Source of the DNA: JAVHYG01 sp040390025
GTDB lineage: Bacteria; Pseudomonadota; Gammaproteobacteria; Diplorickettsiales; Diplorickettsiaceae
NCBI GenBank assembly: GCA_040390025.1
Contig: JAZJZD010000014.1
Span: 1-64,000 of the forward strand
DNA length: 64,000 nucleotides
Direction of reading: 5' to 3'
Part shown: piece by piece, positions 18,805-28,165 of the stretch
How positions within the stretch are numbered: the first letter of the stretch is position 1
Layout: the number at the start of each line of letters is the position of its first letter
Position numbers and translations under genes: made by a program
Notes under the pieces: generated by a model
Seen by the model: the letters and a program-made list of their open reading frames with translations, nothing else
Databases searched by the model: none
Told to the model about the DNA's origin: nothing

Positions 18805-20382
18805 TTAAATAGATGATTTTTCTTCTAATGGGATTAAAGAAAGAAAGATAGTATGATTTTTACGATCAATGTTTAAAATCCTTGCCTCAATTTCTTGCCC
18901 AACTTCAAGGGTTTCAAGCGCTTCGCCTAACTCTGAAGTCTTAATGTCAGCTTCAACATTATTTCCCAAATCAACTTTAATTCCTTCATCATCAATAGCT
19001 TGTATTTTGCCCTTTACCCATTGGTTTTTAGCATAATTATCAAAAGGATGAGCTGTAGCCTCGCCATTCTCTAATTGTTTGATTCCAAGCGAAATACGCT
19101 CACGCTCTGGATCAATTGATAAGATGACGGTTTCTAACTCATCGCCTTTCTTATATTTACGAACAGCTTCCTCTCCAGATAGGTTCCAATCGATATCGGA
19201 AAGATGAACTAATCCATCTATGCCTCCTGATAAACCAATAAAAAGACCAAAATCCGTAATAGACTTAATCTTCCCCGTAATGTGTTCGCCTTTTACATGG
19301 CTATTAGCAAAATCTTCCCATGGATTCAGTTGACACTGTTTAATACCTAATGAAATACGGCGTCGATCGAGGTCAATATCTAAGACAACGACTTCAATTT
19401 CATCACCTACTTGAACAATTTTATTAGGATTAATATTTTTGTTAGTCCAATCCATTTCAGAAACGTGAACTAAACCTTCTACACCTTCTTCAATTTCTAC
19501 AAAGCAACCATAGTCCGTTACATTAGTAACTTTACCTTTTAAACGGGTACCCACAGGATAACGTTTTACTAAGTCTAGCCAAGGATCTCCGGCTAATTGT
19601 TTTAGACCCAATGAAACACGTCCTCGTTCCTTCTCAATTTTTAGAACAACAACTTCAATTTCATCACCAATCGTTAATACTTCACTTGGATGTTTAACAC
19701 GTTTCCAAGAGATATCGGTAACGTGAAGTAAGCCATCTATTCCACCCAAATCAATAAAAGCACCGTAATCGGCTAAGTTTTTCACAATACCTTTGATACG
19801 TTGACCTTCTACGAGCTCAGTCAATAATTGTTCGCGGCCCGCTTGCCCTTCTGACTCAAGAACAGCACGACGCGATAGAACGATATTATTGCGTTTAGGA
19901 TCGAGTTTAATAACTTTAAACTCAAGTTCTTTACCTTCAATTATACTAGAATCCCTAACAGGTCTTACATCAACTAATGATCCTGGTAAGAAAGCACGTA
20001 CATTACCTAATTCTACGGTAAAGCCACCCTTTACTTTTCCAGCTACAAAACCTTTTATCAGCGAACCTTCATCGTGCGCTTTTTGCAACGAAGTCCACAT
20101 TTCTGCACGTTTTGCTTTTTCACGGGATAAGCGTGTTTCGCCAAAACCATCTTCTAAAGATTCAATGCTTACATCAACCTCATCACCTACCGCCACTTCT
20201 AATTCGCCGGAATCTGTATAGAATTGTTCGATTGGAATGAGACCTTCGGATTTTAAATTTGCATTTACTACAACACGGTCTTTTTCAATTCGTACAACCG
20301 TACCGGTTATAATCATGCCGGGACGAAAAACGCGATCCGAAAAACTTTCCTCAAGTAATTGCTTAAAACTCTCTTCTGTCAT
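18805..20382 (-). CDS. rpsA: 30S ribosomal protein S1
   Basis: S1 of 525 residues with six S1/OB repeats. The later repeats carry the typical GLVHVSEMDW and GLVHLSDIDW motifs followed by GDEIEVVVL. It binds mRNA and recruits it to the small subunit. Shorter than E. coli S1 (557) at the C-terminus but with all six repeats. Follows cmk, as in most gammaproteobacteria. Regulation by S1 binding to its own leader is known in E. coli but cannot be read here. Confidence 0.97.
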   Translation of the reverse strand: MTEESFKQLLEESFSDRVFRPGMIITGTVVRIEKDRVVVNANLKSEGLIPIEQFYTDSGELEVAVGDEVDVSIESLEDGFGETRLSREKAKRAEMWTSLQKAHDEGSLIKGFVAGKVKGGFTVELGNVRAFLPGSLVDVRPVRDSSIIEGKELEFKVIKLDPKRNNIVLSRRAVLESEGQAGREQLLTELVEGQRIKGIVKNLADYGAFIDLGGIDGLLHVTDISWKRVKHPSEVLTIGDEIEVVVLKIEKERGRVSLGLKQLAGDPWLDLVKRYPVGTRLKGKVTNVTDYGCFVEIEEGVEGLVHVSEMDWTNKNINPNKIVQVGDEIEVVVLDIDLDRRRISLGIKQCQLNPWEDFANSHVKGEHITGKIKSITDFGLFIGLSGGIDGLVHLSDIDWNLSGEEAVRKYKKGDELETVILSIDPERERISLGIKQLENGEATAHPFDNYAKNQWVKGKIQAIDDEGIKVDLGNNVEADIKTSELGEALETLEVGQEIEARILNIDRKNHTIFLSLIPLEEKSSI

Positions 20383-20519
20383 ATCGTTATATCACTTGTT
20401 CTTTTTTAGAGAACCACTTTAAAAAGGCGTAAAAAATTACGCAGTTAATAATTCAGCCATTATACCTCTTCAATCCCCACGAATTATTCAGGAAGATATG
20501 AATATAATGGCCCCCTCTT

Positions 20520-21200
20520 TTACAGCTTATAGCCTTGCAGCTGTTCATTAATACGCTGTAGTACGTCTGGAATGCTTAAGTGCGTGGTATCAATAATAAA
20601 GGCCTTTTCCGCCGCCTTTAAAGGGGCAGCAGAACGCTGTTTATCTTGAATATCACGTTGTTCAAGCTCTGTTCGTACCAGCTCAAGGCTAACATGCTTC
20701 CCCCTTGCCTTCAACTGTAAATAGCGTCGTTTAGTGCGTTCTTCCAGTGTGGCGATAAGAAATATTTTCAAGAAAGCATCTGGGAAAACAACGGTTCCCA
20801 TATCTCGACCATCCGCTACTAAACCCGGTGCTTTACGAAAAGCACGCTGATAGTCTAGCAAGGCTTCCCTAAGCTTAGGGAAAGTAGCTATATGAGAGGC
20901 TAAACGGCCACACTCTTCGGTGCGAAGGGTATCGGTGATATCACGTTGTTGCCATAGAACGCCAAGCTTGTTATTGGAGGGATCGATAACGAAATTTAGC
21001 CCTAATTTATCAACTAAAGGGAGTAGTTTTTCTTCTACGAGCGGAGTATTTGTTGATTGCGCAATATAAGCAAAGGCACGGTAGATAATGCCGCTATCTA
21101 AAAAGTGCCATCCTAATGCTTTGGCTAATCGGCTGCTGATAGTCCCTTTTCCCGAGCCGCTGGGGCCATCGATAGTAATAACTGGGATATTTAACAACAT
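20520..21200 (-). CDS. cmk: Cytidylate kinase
   Basis: CMP/dCMP kinase of 226 residues. The P-loop GPSGSGKGT (about 11-19) and the DGRDMGTVVFPDA motif are visible, and the length is normal. It phosphorylates CMP and dCMP with ATP. It overlaps the end of pyrF by 10 bases, so pyrF-cmk-rpsA is probably one transcript. Confidence 0.97.
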   Translation of the reverse strand: MLLNIPVITIDGPSGSGKGTISSRLAKALGWHFLDSGIIYRAFAYIAQSTNTPLVEEKLLPLVDKLGLNFVIDPSNNKLGVLWQQRDITDTLRTEECGRLASHIATFPKLREALLDYQRAFRKAPGLVADGRDMGTVVFPDAFLKIFLIATLEERTKRRYLQLKARGKHVSLELVRTELEQRDIQDKQRSAAPLKAAEKAFIIDTTHLSIPDVLQRINEQLQGYKL

Positions 21201-21970
21201 GCGGCATAGGTCTCCCAGCTTAATTTTCGATATTGCTGCGCTGTAGCAAGGGGGTCCTGTGCTTGATAAATACCTCTCCCTACAATAATGATATCGGTTC
21301 TATTCTTTATAAGTGCTTGTTCAGGAGAGATATACTGTTGCCCTAAACTATCACCAGCTGCCTCTAATTGAACACCCGGTGTCATATGCAAAAGGCCCGG
21401 ATTTTCACTCAATTGCTTCTGCGCGATAAAACCTATCACAAAATCAAGGTTATCGTGGGCCATTTTGACACTCTTTTTCGTATAATCGCCCTGGGCTAGA
21501 GAGCCTTCAGAACTCATTTCCGCAAGTAATAATAACCCGCGCTGTTTATCTAATCCCACTTCGCGAAGGCCTTGAATAATACCTGGACCGGGAACAGTGT
21601 GCGCATTGGTAATATCTGCCCAATTAGCGATACGGTATAACCCGCCTCCATATTGTTGCTTTACGGTATTACCAATATCAGCAAATTTACGATCTTCGAA
21701 AATTAAAAACTCATGTGCTATTGCTAAGTCTTTAAGCTTAATGACAAAATCATCATCAAAATGTGTAAGAATATCGATATGTGTTTTTAATACACAAATT
21801 TCGGGCCCTACTTGCTCCGCCAATTTTAATAAAGCTTGAGCGTCGGTGAGATCAGCAGAGATACAAAGATTAGATTTTTTATTGGAAATAATTTCACACA
21901 GACGTTTTGCTGTGGGGTTTAAACAATATTTCATGCGATCCACAAACGGTAATTTTTTAATTTTTAACAT
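21191..21970 (-). CDS. pyrF: Orotidine 5'-phosphate decarboxylase, eukaryotic type
   Basis: OMP decarboxylase of 259 residues, making UMP. The catalytic array is Lys62 (LKTHIDI), Asp93, Lys95 and Asp98 (FEDRKFADIGNTV). The sequence follows the decarboxylase domain of animal UMP synthase, with segments such as NLCISADL, GPEICVLKTHIDIL, LAEMSSEGSL, TPGVQLEA and DIIIVGRGI. Typical bacterial PyrF looks quite different at these sites. The gene nevertheless sits in a normal operon between the SPOR gene and cmk with ordinary base composition. Old transfer from a eukaryote or eukaryote-like source is the simplest reading. Confidence 0.94.
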   Translation of the reverse strand: MLKIKKLPFVDRMKYCLNPTAKRLCEIISNKKSNLCISADLTDAQALLKLAEQVGPEICVLKTHIDILTHFDDDFVIKLKDLAIAHEFLIFEDRKFADIGNTVKQQYGGGLYRIANWADITNAHTVPGPGIIQGLREVGLDKQRGLLLLAEMSSEGSLAQGDYTKKSVKMAHDNLDFVIGFIAQKQLSENPGLLHMTPGVQLEAAGDSLGQQYISPEQALIKNRTDIIIVGRGIYQAQDPLATAQQYRKLSWETYAACC

Positions 21971-21975
21971 AAAAA

Positions 21976-22434
21976 CTACAAGAGTAGAGGATCAAAGGCA
22001 GTAACCGTTGATTTAAGTTGCATCTCTTTGTTTAGCCGCGTTTCTAATAATTTAATTTGTTCGGATTTGATTTCAGGTCCTACAAAAACACGTGTTATGG
22101 GTCCTGCCATTACCCTAACTTGACGCGAATAAGCTTTAAATCCATTTTTTTGTAAAGATTGAAGCAGCGAATTGGCATCTGAGTTTTCTTTAAAATCAGC
22201 GACCTGCAATACCCACGCATGGGTTGGAGCAAGAGGTAGTTTAAAAGCATTTTTGATAGGATGGTTCGAACTGCCTAATTCTAAACTAAACTGATCAGAT
22301 GGGAAAAGTGGCTTATTAGGAACCGTTAAGGGTTTCCATTCTGTATGTGCCCTTTTAAAAAGGGATACAAGGATAACAAGAAAGGCCGATAGTATAATAA
22401 CACTAATAAGAGTTCGGCTTCTTAATGGCATCAT
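21976..22434 (-). CDS. SPOR-domain cell division protein, DedD-like
   Basis: A protein of about 152 residues: a short cytoplasmic start, one membrane helix (about 8-26), a linker, then a SPOR domain (WVLQVADFKE to about 140) that binds denuded septal peptidoglycan. The ATG at 22434 was chosen because AGGA lies 6 bases before the ATGATG; a TTG further upstream lacks this. DedD normally follows accD-folC; here a 672-residue orphan on the other strand separates it from folC. It lies 5 bases before pyrF. Confidence 0.75.
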   Translation of the reverse strand: MMPLRSRTLISVIILSAFLVILVSLFKRAHTEWKPLTVPNKPLFPSDQFSLELGSSNHPIKNAFKLPLAPTHAWVLQVADFKENSDANSLLQSLQKNGFKAYSRQVRVMAGPITRVFVGPEIKSEQIKLLETRLNKEMQLKSTVTAFDPLLL

Positions 22435-22449
22435 TTTCTTTCCTAACAA

Positions 22450-22777
22450 AATACTCTGTAAAATTATAGCGCATTCGTTTGTCTCTCTAAAGCATTATTC
22501 TTAAATATACCCATTGCATCGCACACCCATCTCAGTCTAAAGTGAGTTTTCAATCGCTTATAGCTTGAAAGATAGATGCGGGGCGCCTTCTTTACGCTGA
22601 TATGAACTTTTAGCCTAAATGAAGTGGCAATTTTATAGATATTTTTTCTTATATTGTCGGGACATATTTAACTATTGCGGGTATAATGTTTGCGGTTTTA
22701 AATTTGCAAATTTACCCCGTAGCCCTAATTGGATTGAGTGCAATCGCATTTCAGGAAATAATTAAAAAGGATTTCTA
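22450..22777. other. Intergenic region between dedD-like gene and orphan
   Basis: About 330 bases. It holds an R3-like end (ATATACCCATTGCA at about 22506), a G/C-richer part with imperfect hairpins (22530-22600) and the promoter of the orphan gene. An open frame of 30 codons (22686-22778) ends in TAATG overlap with the orphan, but its ATG lies within the -10 box, so it is probably not made. Confidence 0.5.
22682..22687 (+). promoter_or_regulatory. -10 box (TATAAT) before orphan gene
   Basis: A perfect TATAAT lies about 90 bases before the start of the 672-residue gene. No well-spaced -35 was found; GACATA at 22661 leaves a 15-base spacer. Confidence 0.45.
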
Positions 22778-24796
22778 ATGCTAAAAACAAGGTTAATATT
22801 TAACGCTTTAGGCGAAAAAGCCTTTCAGCCAAAGCCCCAAAAGGATAAGCTCCTTATCTGTAGTCACATTTTTTGGGTAAATGAATATCAAAAACAGATA
22901 CTTCCTAACAAGCTAAAACAATTATTTTGCTTTTTATTAAGCACCATAGAAAATTTAGAGATAGAACTCAGTTTAAAACAGAAGCTAACCCCTACTATCG
23001 AAGGACTAGAAAAAAGTTGTCAAACAGATTTATTTAAACCCTATATCGATGAAACCATCAAACAACTCGAAGTCATTACCTATTATTTACATTCTTCTAA
23101 CCCACCTGAGAAAAAACAAACGCTTGCTTTGCAATTACTTGAGGTCAATGTTTGTCCTGAGGGAAGTTTTTTAAAACTACAACAAATTGTTTATACACTA
23201 CATAGTCAAAATAATATCTTTAGTTGGTTGGCTGATTTTCGGTTAGCTATTATTTATCAATTCTTTTATACACGATCGATTAAATCTGTTCATAAGTTTA
23301 ATGCCATTTTAAATTATGCTCAACAAGTCGGTTTAAATATCATTGATGAGGATTATACTATCCAAACTTATTTAGCTAACGACATACACTGTATTCCTCT
23401 CTGCGAAAGAGCCAAACGAGAGTTTGATGATTTTTTCTCTAAGCATTATTGCTTTGAAGCAATTATTGAATCAGTTACAGAGCGATTAAAAAATGAAATT
23501 AAAACTTGTCTTTTTGAATTTCAAATCGAACATCCGATGCTAGGCTCGGTTATTTCTTCTGGACAAATTCCCTGCTATGAAATTGAAAAAAAATTAAACG
23601 ACTTACCTATTCATCAGCTTTCTAGACTCATTAAGTCTATTGATGAAGAAGATATGTACTTTATTATTAAATCAGATCCTAAATTAAAAAGAGAGGTCGT
23701 ACATTATTTAATTAAAGAAGATGTTTTAAAGAAGCAAACTAAAGAAATTAAAATAGGTGATGACGATTGGGAATTTACTATTATAAAAGGAGATATTTTA
23801 GGTAAATATGGCTTTATTTCTAAGAAAATGAAACCATTTTTTAAAAAAATATACCCGCTCACCGCCTTTGAGAAAAAAAAATTATATGCGTATTTACCCT
23901 TAGAAAGCTTCAATATAAATAAACGTTTTTTTAGATTAGGTCCTAATAGTTTCCACTATTTTTATAAAAAAAAGGTGAGTTTTAATAACTGTTACTTAAT
24001 AGATATAGATTTTACCAAACTAGGAGCAAATTTTTTATTTTTACCTCTCTATAGACTAAAAGATGCCTTTTTTATTCGCCCTAAATTAACTTATAAACAA
24101 CTTATTTGCTTCTATATGCTTAAACTGCATAAGAGCTTACACAATACTTATATCGTTGATATTCAGCGCCCTAAAGATTTTTTCAAAATTATAACCAAGC
24201 TATCAACGCTAAGTCCGGAGGATATGGAATCATTTTTAGAACGCCATAAAAATATTCTACTTAAAAAAGAATTGCATAAGGCGATCTTAGAAGATTTAAC
24301 TGAAAAAAAAATGGACTTACAACTGCAACTAAATAAGAACCTAAGTTCCTTAGAATGCAATAACAATTTTATATCACCAAAAAAAATTTACATCTCTATT
24401 TGCATCACTAATATAATTATAGTTGCTGGGTTTGTATTTTATCCAATATTATTATTAGGATTAGGCCTACTAGCAATTACCTTACTGCTAACCTATATAG
24501 GTAGTTTAATGGATAAAAAAGTAGAAGTTAAACAAATAACTCTAGAAACTGAACGTGTTAAATTAAAAACAGAACAAGATATCTATATTTATTTAGAAAA
24601 TAAAATAATCAAATTTAAAAATAAGCAGCGAGTTTCTCAAAAAAAAGTCCTTACTGAAAAAAATAATAGGCCAAACAAAACCTGTTACGCAAACGCTAAA
24701 CCTACGTCTATAAATAATCATTTATTTAAATATAGTATATCTTCTGAAATATATGAAAACTCTGATAAGTCCTTGAGTATTAAATTTACGGTATGA
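22778..24796 (+). CDS. Large orphan with C-terminal membrane hairpin
   Basis: A protein of 672 residues, not recognised. It is long, helical and very Lys/Glu/Leu rich, with a hydrophobic hairpin near residues 535-570 (IIIVAGFVFYPILLLGLGLL) between charged helical stretches, and a polar C-terminus. No enzyme motif was found. It lies against the strand of the accD-folC and dedD-pyrF genes that surround it, and its last 79 bases overlap the end of folC. The ATG is preceded by AAAAGGA. Such membrane-anchored helical proteins are common among secreted effectors of intracellular Legionellales, but no secretion signal can be shown. Confidence 0.75.
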   Translation: MLKTRLIFNALGEKAFQPKPQKDKLLICSHIFWVNEYQKQILPNKLKQLFCFLLSTIENLEIELSLKQKLTPTIEGLEKSCQTDLFKPYIDETIKQLEVITYYLHSSNPPEKKQTLALQLLEVNVCPEGSFLKLQQIVYTLHSQNNIFSWLADFRLAIIYQFFYTRSIKSVHKFNAILNYAQQVGLNIIDEDYTIQTYLANDIHCIPLCERAKREFDDFFSKHYCFEAIIESVTERLKNEIKTCLFEFQIEHPMLGSVISSGQIPCYEIEKKLNDLPIHQLSRLIKSIDEEDMYFIIKSDPKLKREVVHYLIKEDVLKKQTKEIKIGDDDWEFTIIKGDILGKYGFISKKMKPFFKKIYPLTAFEKKKLYAYLPLESFNINKRFFRLGPNSFHYFYKKKVSFNNCYLIDIDFTKLGANFLFLPLYRLKDAFFIRPKLTYKQLICFYMLKLHKSLHNTYIVDIQRPKDFFKIITKLSTLSPEDMESFLERHKNILLKKELHKAILEDLTEKKMDLQLQLNKNLSSLECNNNFISPKKIYISICITNIIIVAGFVFYPILLLGLGLLAITLLLTYIGSLMDKKVEVKQITLETERVKLKTEQDIYIYLENKIIKFKNKQRVSQKKVLTEKNNRPNKTCYANAKPTSINNHLFKYSISSEIYENSDKSLSIKFTV

Positions 24797-26019
24797 AATG
24801 AACCAAAAACAAGCACGCGATCACTCTTTTTTACTCGTTTGCATGCTTGTTGCACAGCGAGCCTAGGAGAAGAAAATTTAAAAATAGAGTGAGGTTTATT
24901 AAAATCTAAACATTGACTTAACTGTTCGGCTGTCGCACCTCGAGCGACATCTAAATCGGCTAGATACCAATAATCAATATGATCGGCTAATGCGATCAAG
25001 GTGTTTGTTATATCTTTATCCGCCAACATTCCTACGACCGCATATGTTTTACCTTTACAAGATTCATTAATCAACCTTTTTGCTAAACATCTCCCTCCGG
25101 CAGGATTATGTGCTACATCAAGAATAAATTGTATTGCGTTTTTTTCAATAATTTGAAAGCGACCCGGAATAAAAGCCTGCTTTAACCCCTCTTCTATCGA
25201 AGTACGCGTAATAGAAAATTTGGCTGAAAGTAATTCAATAACTTGCAAAACAGTCGCCGCATTCTGTAAATCAATTCGTGGTAATGGTAAGTTGTCTAGC
25301 GTTTGTTGTCGACTCTCCCAAATCCAAGTAGAAAGCTGTTTTTTATACTTAAATGCCTGATTTTGAAGATATAAAGGCGTATTGAGCAACGTCGCCTGTT
25401 GGTAAACCGAAGTTGGAAGTAAAAAATCACCAAAAACACAAGGCCTATTCGGGCGCATAATACCCGCTTTTTCTTTTGCAATAAGCTCTCTGGTATGACC
25501 CAACCATTCCATATGATCTAAATCAATCGTGCTGATAACACTGATATCTGCATCTATGCAATTGACAGCATCTAAACGTCCTCCAAGACCCACTTCTAAT
25601 ATAATCGCATCAAGTTTAGCTTGTTTAAATAAGAATAAAGCCGCTAATGTTGCAAACTCAAAATATGTTAACGAAAGTTCATGTCGAGCTTTTTCAATTT
25701 CCTCAAAAGCGGCACATAATGCCACATCACTAACAAACTTATTTGCTATTTGGATACGTTCATTGAAATCAAGAAGATGCGGGGATGTGTAACTACCTAC
25801 GCGATAACCGGCTGCCGCTAAAATTGCTTGGGTCAATGCAACACAAGAGCCCTTACCATTGGTCCCTCCAATAGTAATAACAGGGCAATCAAAATGTAAT
25901 ACGTCAAGCCGTTTTGCAACAATGTTAATACGGTCTAACCCTAGGTCGATAGACTTGGGATGGCAGGTTTCTAAATAGCTTAACCATTCTTCTTTTGAGC
26001 GAATAATACAGCTAGACAC
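24718..26019 (-). CDS. folC: Bifunctional dihydrofolate/folylpolyglutamate synthase
   Basis: FolC of 433 residues, joining dihydropteroate with glutamate and extending the glutamate tail. The P-loop GGTNGKGSC, the SYTSPHL loop, EVGLGGRLDAVN and the late VFGSFHTV motif are all present. It starts 2 bases after the accD stop. The C-terminal 20 residues, past the usual end of the family, overlap the opposite-strand orphan, which suggests the original stop was changed when the orphan arrived. Confidence 0.95.
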   Translation of the reverse strand: MSSCIIRSKEEWLSYLETCHPKSIDLGLDRINIVAKRLDVLHFDCPVITIGGTNGKGSCVALTQAILAAAGYRVGSYTSPHLLDFNERIQIANKFVSDVALCAAFEEIEKARHELSLTYFEFATLAALFLFKQAKLDAIILEVGLGGRLDAVNCIDADISVISTIDLDHMEWLGHTRELIAKEKAGIMRPNRPCVFGDFLLPTSVYQQATLLNTPLYLQNQAFKYKKQLSTWIWESRQQTLDNLPLPRIDLQNAATVLQVIELLSAKFSITRTSIEEGLKQAFIPGRFQIIEKNAIQFILDVAHNPAGGRCLAKRLINESCKGKTYAVVGMLADKDITNTLIALADHIDYWYLADLDVARGATAEQLSQCLDFNKPHSIFKFSSPRLAVQQACKRVKKSDRVLVFGSFHTVNLILKDLSEFSYISEDILYLNK

Positions 26020-26021
26020 AC

Positions 26022-26900
26022 TTACTCACTCGCAGAAAATATATAGCGATTCTTATGCGTATGTATTAATTTATTTAATAGTGTCGCAATTTTATTTTTT
26101 AAATCGCGTCTATCGACTATCATATCAATAGCACCATGCGTTAATAAAAATTCACTGCTTTGAAACCCCTCAGGTAATACTTGACGAAGTGTTTGTTCAA
26201 TGACTCGAGGCCCTGTCAAACCGATGAGCGCCTTAGGTTCAGCGATAATAACGTCGCCTAACATTGCAAAACTTGCTGTTACGCCACCCAACGTAGGGTT
26301 GGTTAATATCGATATAAAAGGTAATCCCGCTTGCTTAAGCTTGCCAAGTACAGCACTGGTTTTTGCCATTTGCATTAATGAAAATAGACCTTCTTGCATA
26401 CGTGCGCCACCACTGGCAGCAACACAAATAAAAGGAAGTTCTAAGTCTATAGCAGCTTGTACGCCCTGAACGAAACGTTCTCCCACCGCGGTTCCCATAG
26501 AACCGCCCATAAAGTCAAATTCAAAGGCTGCAGCTACTAAAGAAATCTCGTCTAGTTGCCCTTGCATGACGATCAACGCTTCCTGTTCACCGGTTTTTTT
26601 AATAGAGCGTTGCAAACGATCTTTATAGCGCTCTTGATCTTTAAATTTAAGCCTATCAACCGCACCAATTTCACTTCCTAATTCTTTTCCTGTTTCAGGA
26701 TCTAACAGCTGCTGCAAGCGTTGCCTTGCTTTGACCCGATGATGATGGCCGCAGCTAGGGCAGACCAAAAGATTACGCTCAAATTCTGCACGATATAAAG
26801 TTGCTGCACAGGCTTGGCATTTAATCCATAGTTCAGGTCCTTCCGTTGTTTTTCTAACAACCGTTCGAATTCCTGCAATTACTTTTTCAAACCAACTCAT
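26022..26900 (-). CDS. accD: Acetyl-CoA carboxylase carboxyltransferase subunit beta
   Basis: AccD of 292 residues. A four-Cys zinc ribbon lies at the N-terminus (CQAC, CPSCGHH), followed by the crotonase-like carboxyltransferase core with GGARMQEGLFSLMQMAKT and the GLTGPRVIEQT motif. With AccA it transfers carboxyl from biotin to acetyl-CoA, the first step of fatty-acid synthesis. First gene of accD-folC. Confidence 0.97.
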   Translation of the reverse strand: MSWFEKVIAGIRTVVRKTTEGPELWIKCQACAATLYRAEFERNLLVCPSCGHHHRVKARQRLQQLLDPETGKELGSEIGAVDRLKFKDQERYKDRLQRSIKKTGEQEALIVMQGQLDEISLVAAAFEFDFMGGSMGTAVGERFVQGVQAAIDLELPFICVAASGGARMQEGLFSLMQMAKTSAVLGKLKQAGLPFISILTNPTLGGVTASFAMLGDVIIAEPKALIGLTGPRVIEQTLRQVLPEGFQSSEFLLTHGAIDMIVDRRDLKNKIATLLNKLIHTHKNRYIFSASE

Positions 26901-27021
26901 AATATTTCCTAAACTGAATAATATATACTTTCTTTATAATACTCTATTAAACGCCTTGCAAAGCCTTTATCAGGTGACGAGAAAAATGTTGAAAAAGCTT
27001 GATATACCTCACCAAACTTAG

Positions 27022-27144
27022 GTTAACCCTGGATTTTGGATGTAGGACGCGGCGCCGACTTTTCGAGGAGCGGAGTTTACTTGTGTAAATGAGCACCGCA
27101 GATAAAGTCGGCAACAAAGTACTACACCAAAAGCCAGGGTTAAC
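27022..27144. repeat. R4 element with terminal inverted repeats
   Basis: About 123 bases bounded by 23-24 base inverted repeats (GTTAACCCTGGATTTTGG at the left; the mirror, CCAAAAGCCAGGGTTAAC, at the right). Inside is a second palindrome (GCCGACTTT ... AAAGTCGGC) around a GTTTACTTGTGTAAAT centre. It resembles a miniature inverted-repeat element. Its right end supplies the potD stop codon. Confidence 0.8.
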
Positions 27145-28165
27145 TGCCTATTTTAAGTAATTCCCAGTACTTTTGATATACTATTTCTGCATCCCCTACA
27201 TCTTCTTGTTCAATGCCTCGTTTTAAAGTCTTATTATCCGGATAAATCATAGGATTGCCTAAGATCGATTTTGGCATTAATTTGACTGCCGCTTCATTAG
27301 GCGAGGCATACCCTGTCGCCAAGCTAATTTTTTTAGCAATATCAGGACGCAAAATAAAATTCATGAAGCGATAAGCATTGTCGAGATGCGTAGCACCCAC
27401 GGGGATAGCCATACTATCGATAGAAATCACAAAACCGTCTTTTGGATAGATGAAATCAATAGCTGGATTTTCTTGCTTCGCTTGATAAATATCGCCATTC
27501 CAACCCATACCTAATGTCAGATCGCCGTCAATATAAAGTGATTTAACGCCATCCGCATTAAACAGGCGAATATTAGGCATTAATGCCTTTAACTTTAAAT
27601 AAGCTTGTTTAATATGTTCAGGATTTGTGTCGTTTGGAGAATAGCCTAATACCAACAATGCCATTGAAAACACTTCGTGTATATCATCTAATAAAAGCAA
27701 TTGATTGTGGTACTCGGGTTTCCAGAAATCAGCCCAGTTTTGAAGCTTGGAAAGCGCATGATAATTCGTATTAACGACAATACCCGTTGTACTCCAAAAA
27801 TAAGGAATACTATAGCGATTACCCGGATCGTAAGATTTATTTAACAAGGCGACGTTCAAATTGCCAAAATGAGTTAATCTGGTTTTATCTAAAGGCTGTA
27901 ACATACCTTCTTTACGCATACGATCCACAAAATAAGTCGAAGGTACGACAATATCATAGCCAGATCGAGGATTCGCTTTGAGTTTAGCGTACATGGTTTC
28001 ATTGCTATCGTAAGTCGCATAATTAACTTTAATACCTGTTTCTTGTGTAAATTCTTTTAATACATCGCTAGAAATATAGTTTGACCAGTTGTAAACATTA
28101 ACTACTTTTTCTTGCGCAAAAACCGGTAAGCTGATAAAGCATAATAAATAGATAATAAACTTCAT
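27140..28165 (-). CDS. potD: Spermidine/putrescine-binding periplasmic protein
   Basis: PotD of 341 residues. The signal peptide is MKFIIYLLCFISLPVFA, with cleavage expected before QEK; the mature start VVNVYNWSNYIS is typical of polyamine-binding proteins. It captures polyamines in the periplasm for PotABC. The ATG at 28165 overlaps the potC stop (ATGA) and has AAGGAAA before it; an in-frame start 25 codons upstream would bury the signal peptide. Its last codons and stop lie within the R4 repeat. Confidence 0.94.
   Translation of the reverse strand: MKFIIYLLCFISLPVFAQEKVVNVYNWSNYISSDVLKEFTQETGIKVNYATYDSNETMYAKLKANPRSGYDIVVPSTYFVDRMRKEGMLQPLDKTRLTHFGNLNVALLNKSYDPGNRYSIPYFWSTTGIVVNTNYHALSKLQNWADFWKPEYHNQLLLLDDIHEVFSMALLVLGYSPNDTNPEHIKQAYLKLKALMPNIRLFNADGVKSLYIDGDLTLGMGWNGDIYQAKQENPAIDFIYPKDGFVISIDSMAIPVGATHLDNAYRFMNFILRPDIAKKISLATGYASPNEAAVKLMPKSILGNPMIYPDNKTLKRGIEQEDVGDAEIVYQKYWELLKIGS

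Noticed and set aside
22686..22778. 30-codon leader ORF with TAATG overlap to the 672-residue gene
   Set aside because: Its ATG overlaps the -10 TATAAT box, so the transcript would begin after it.
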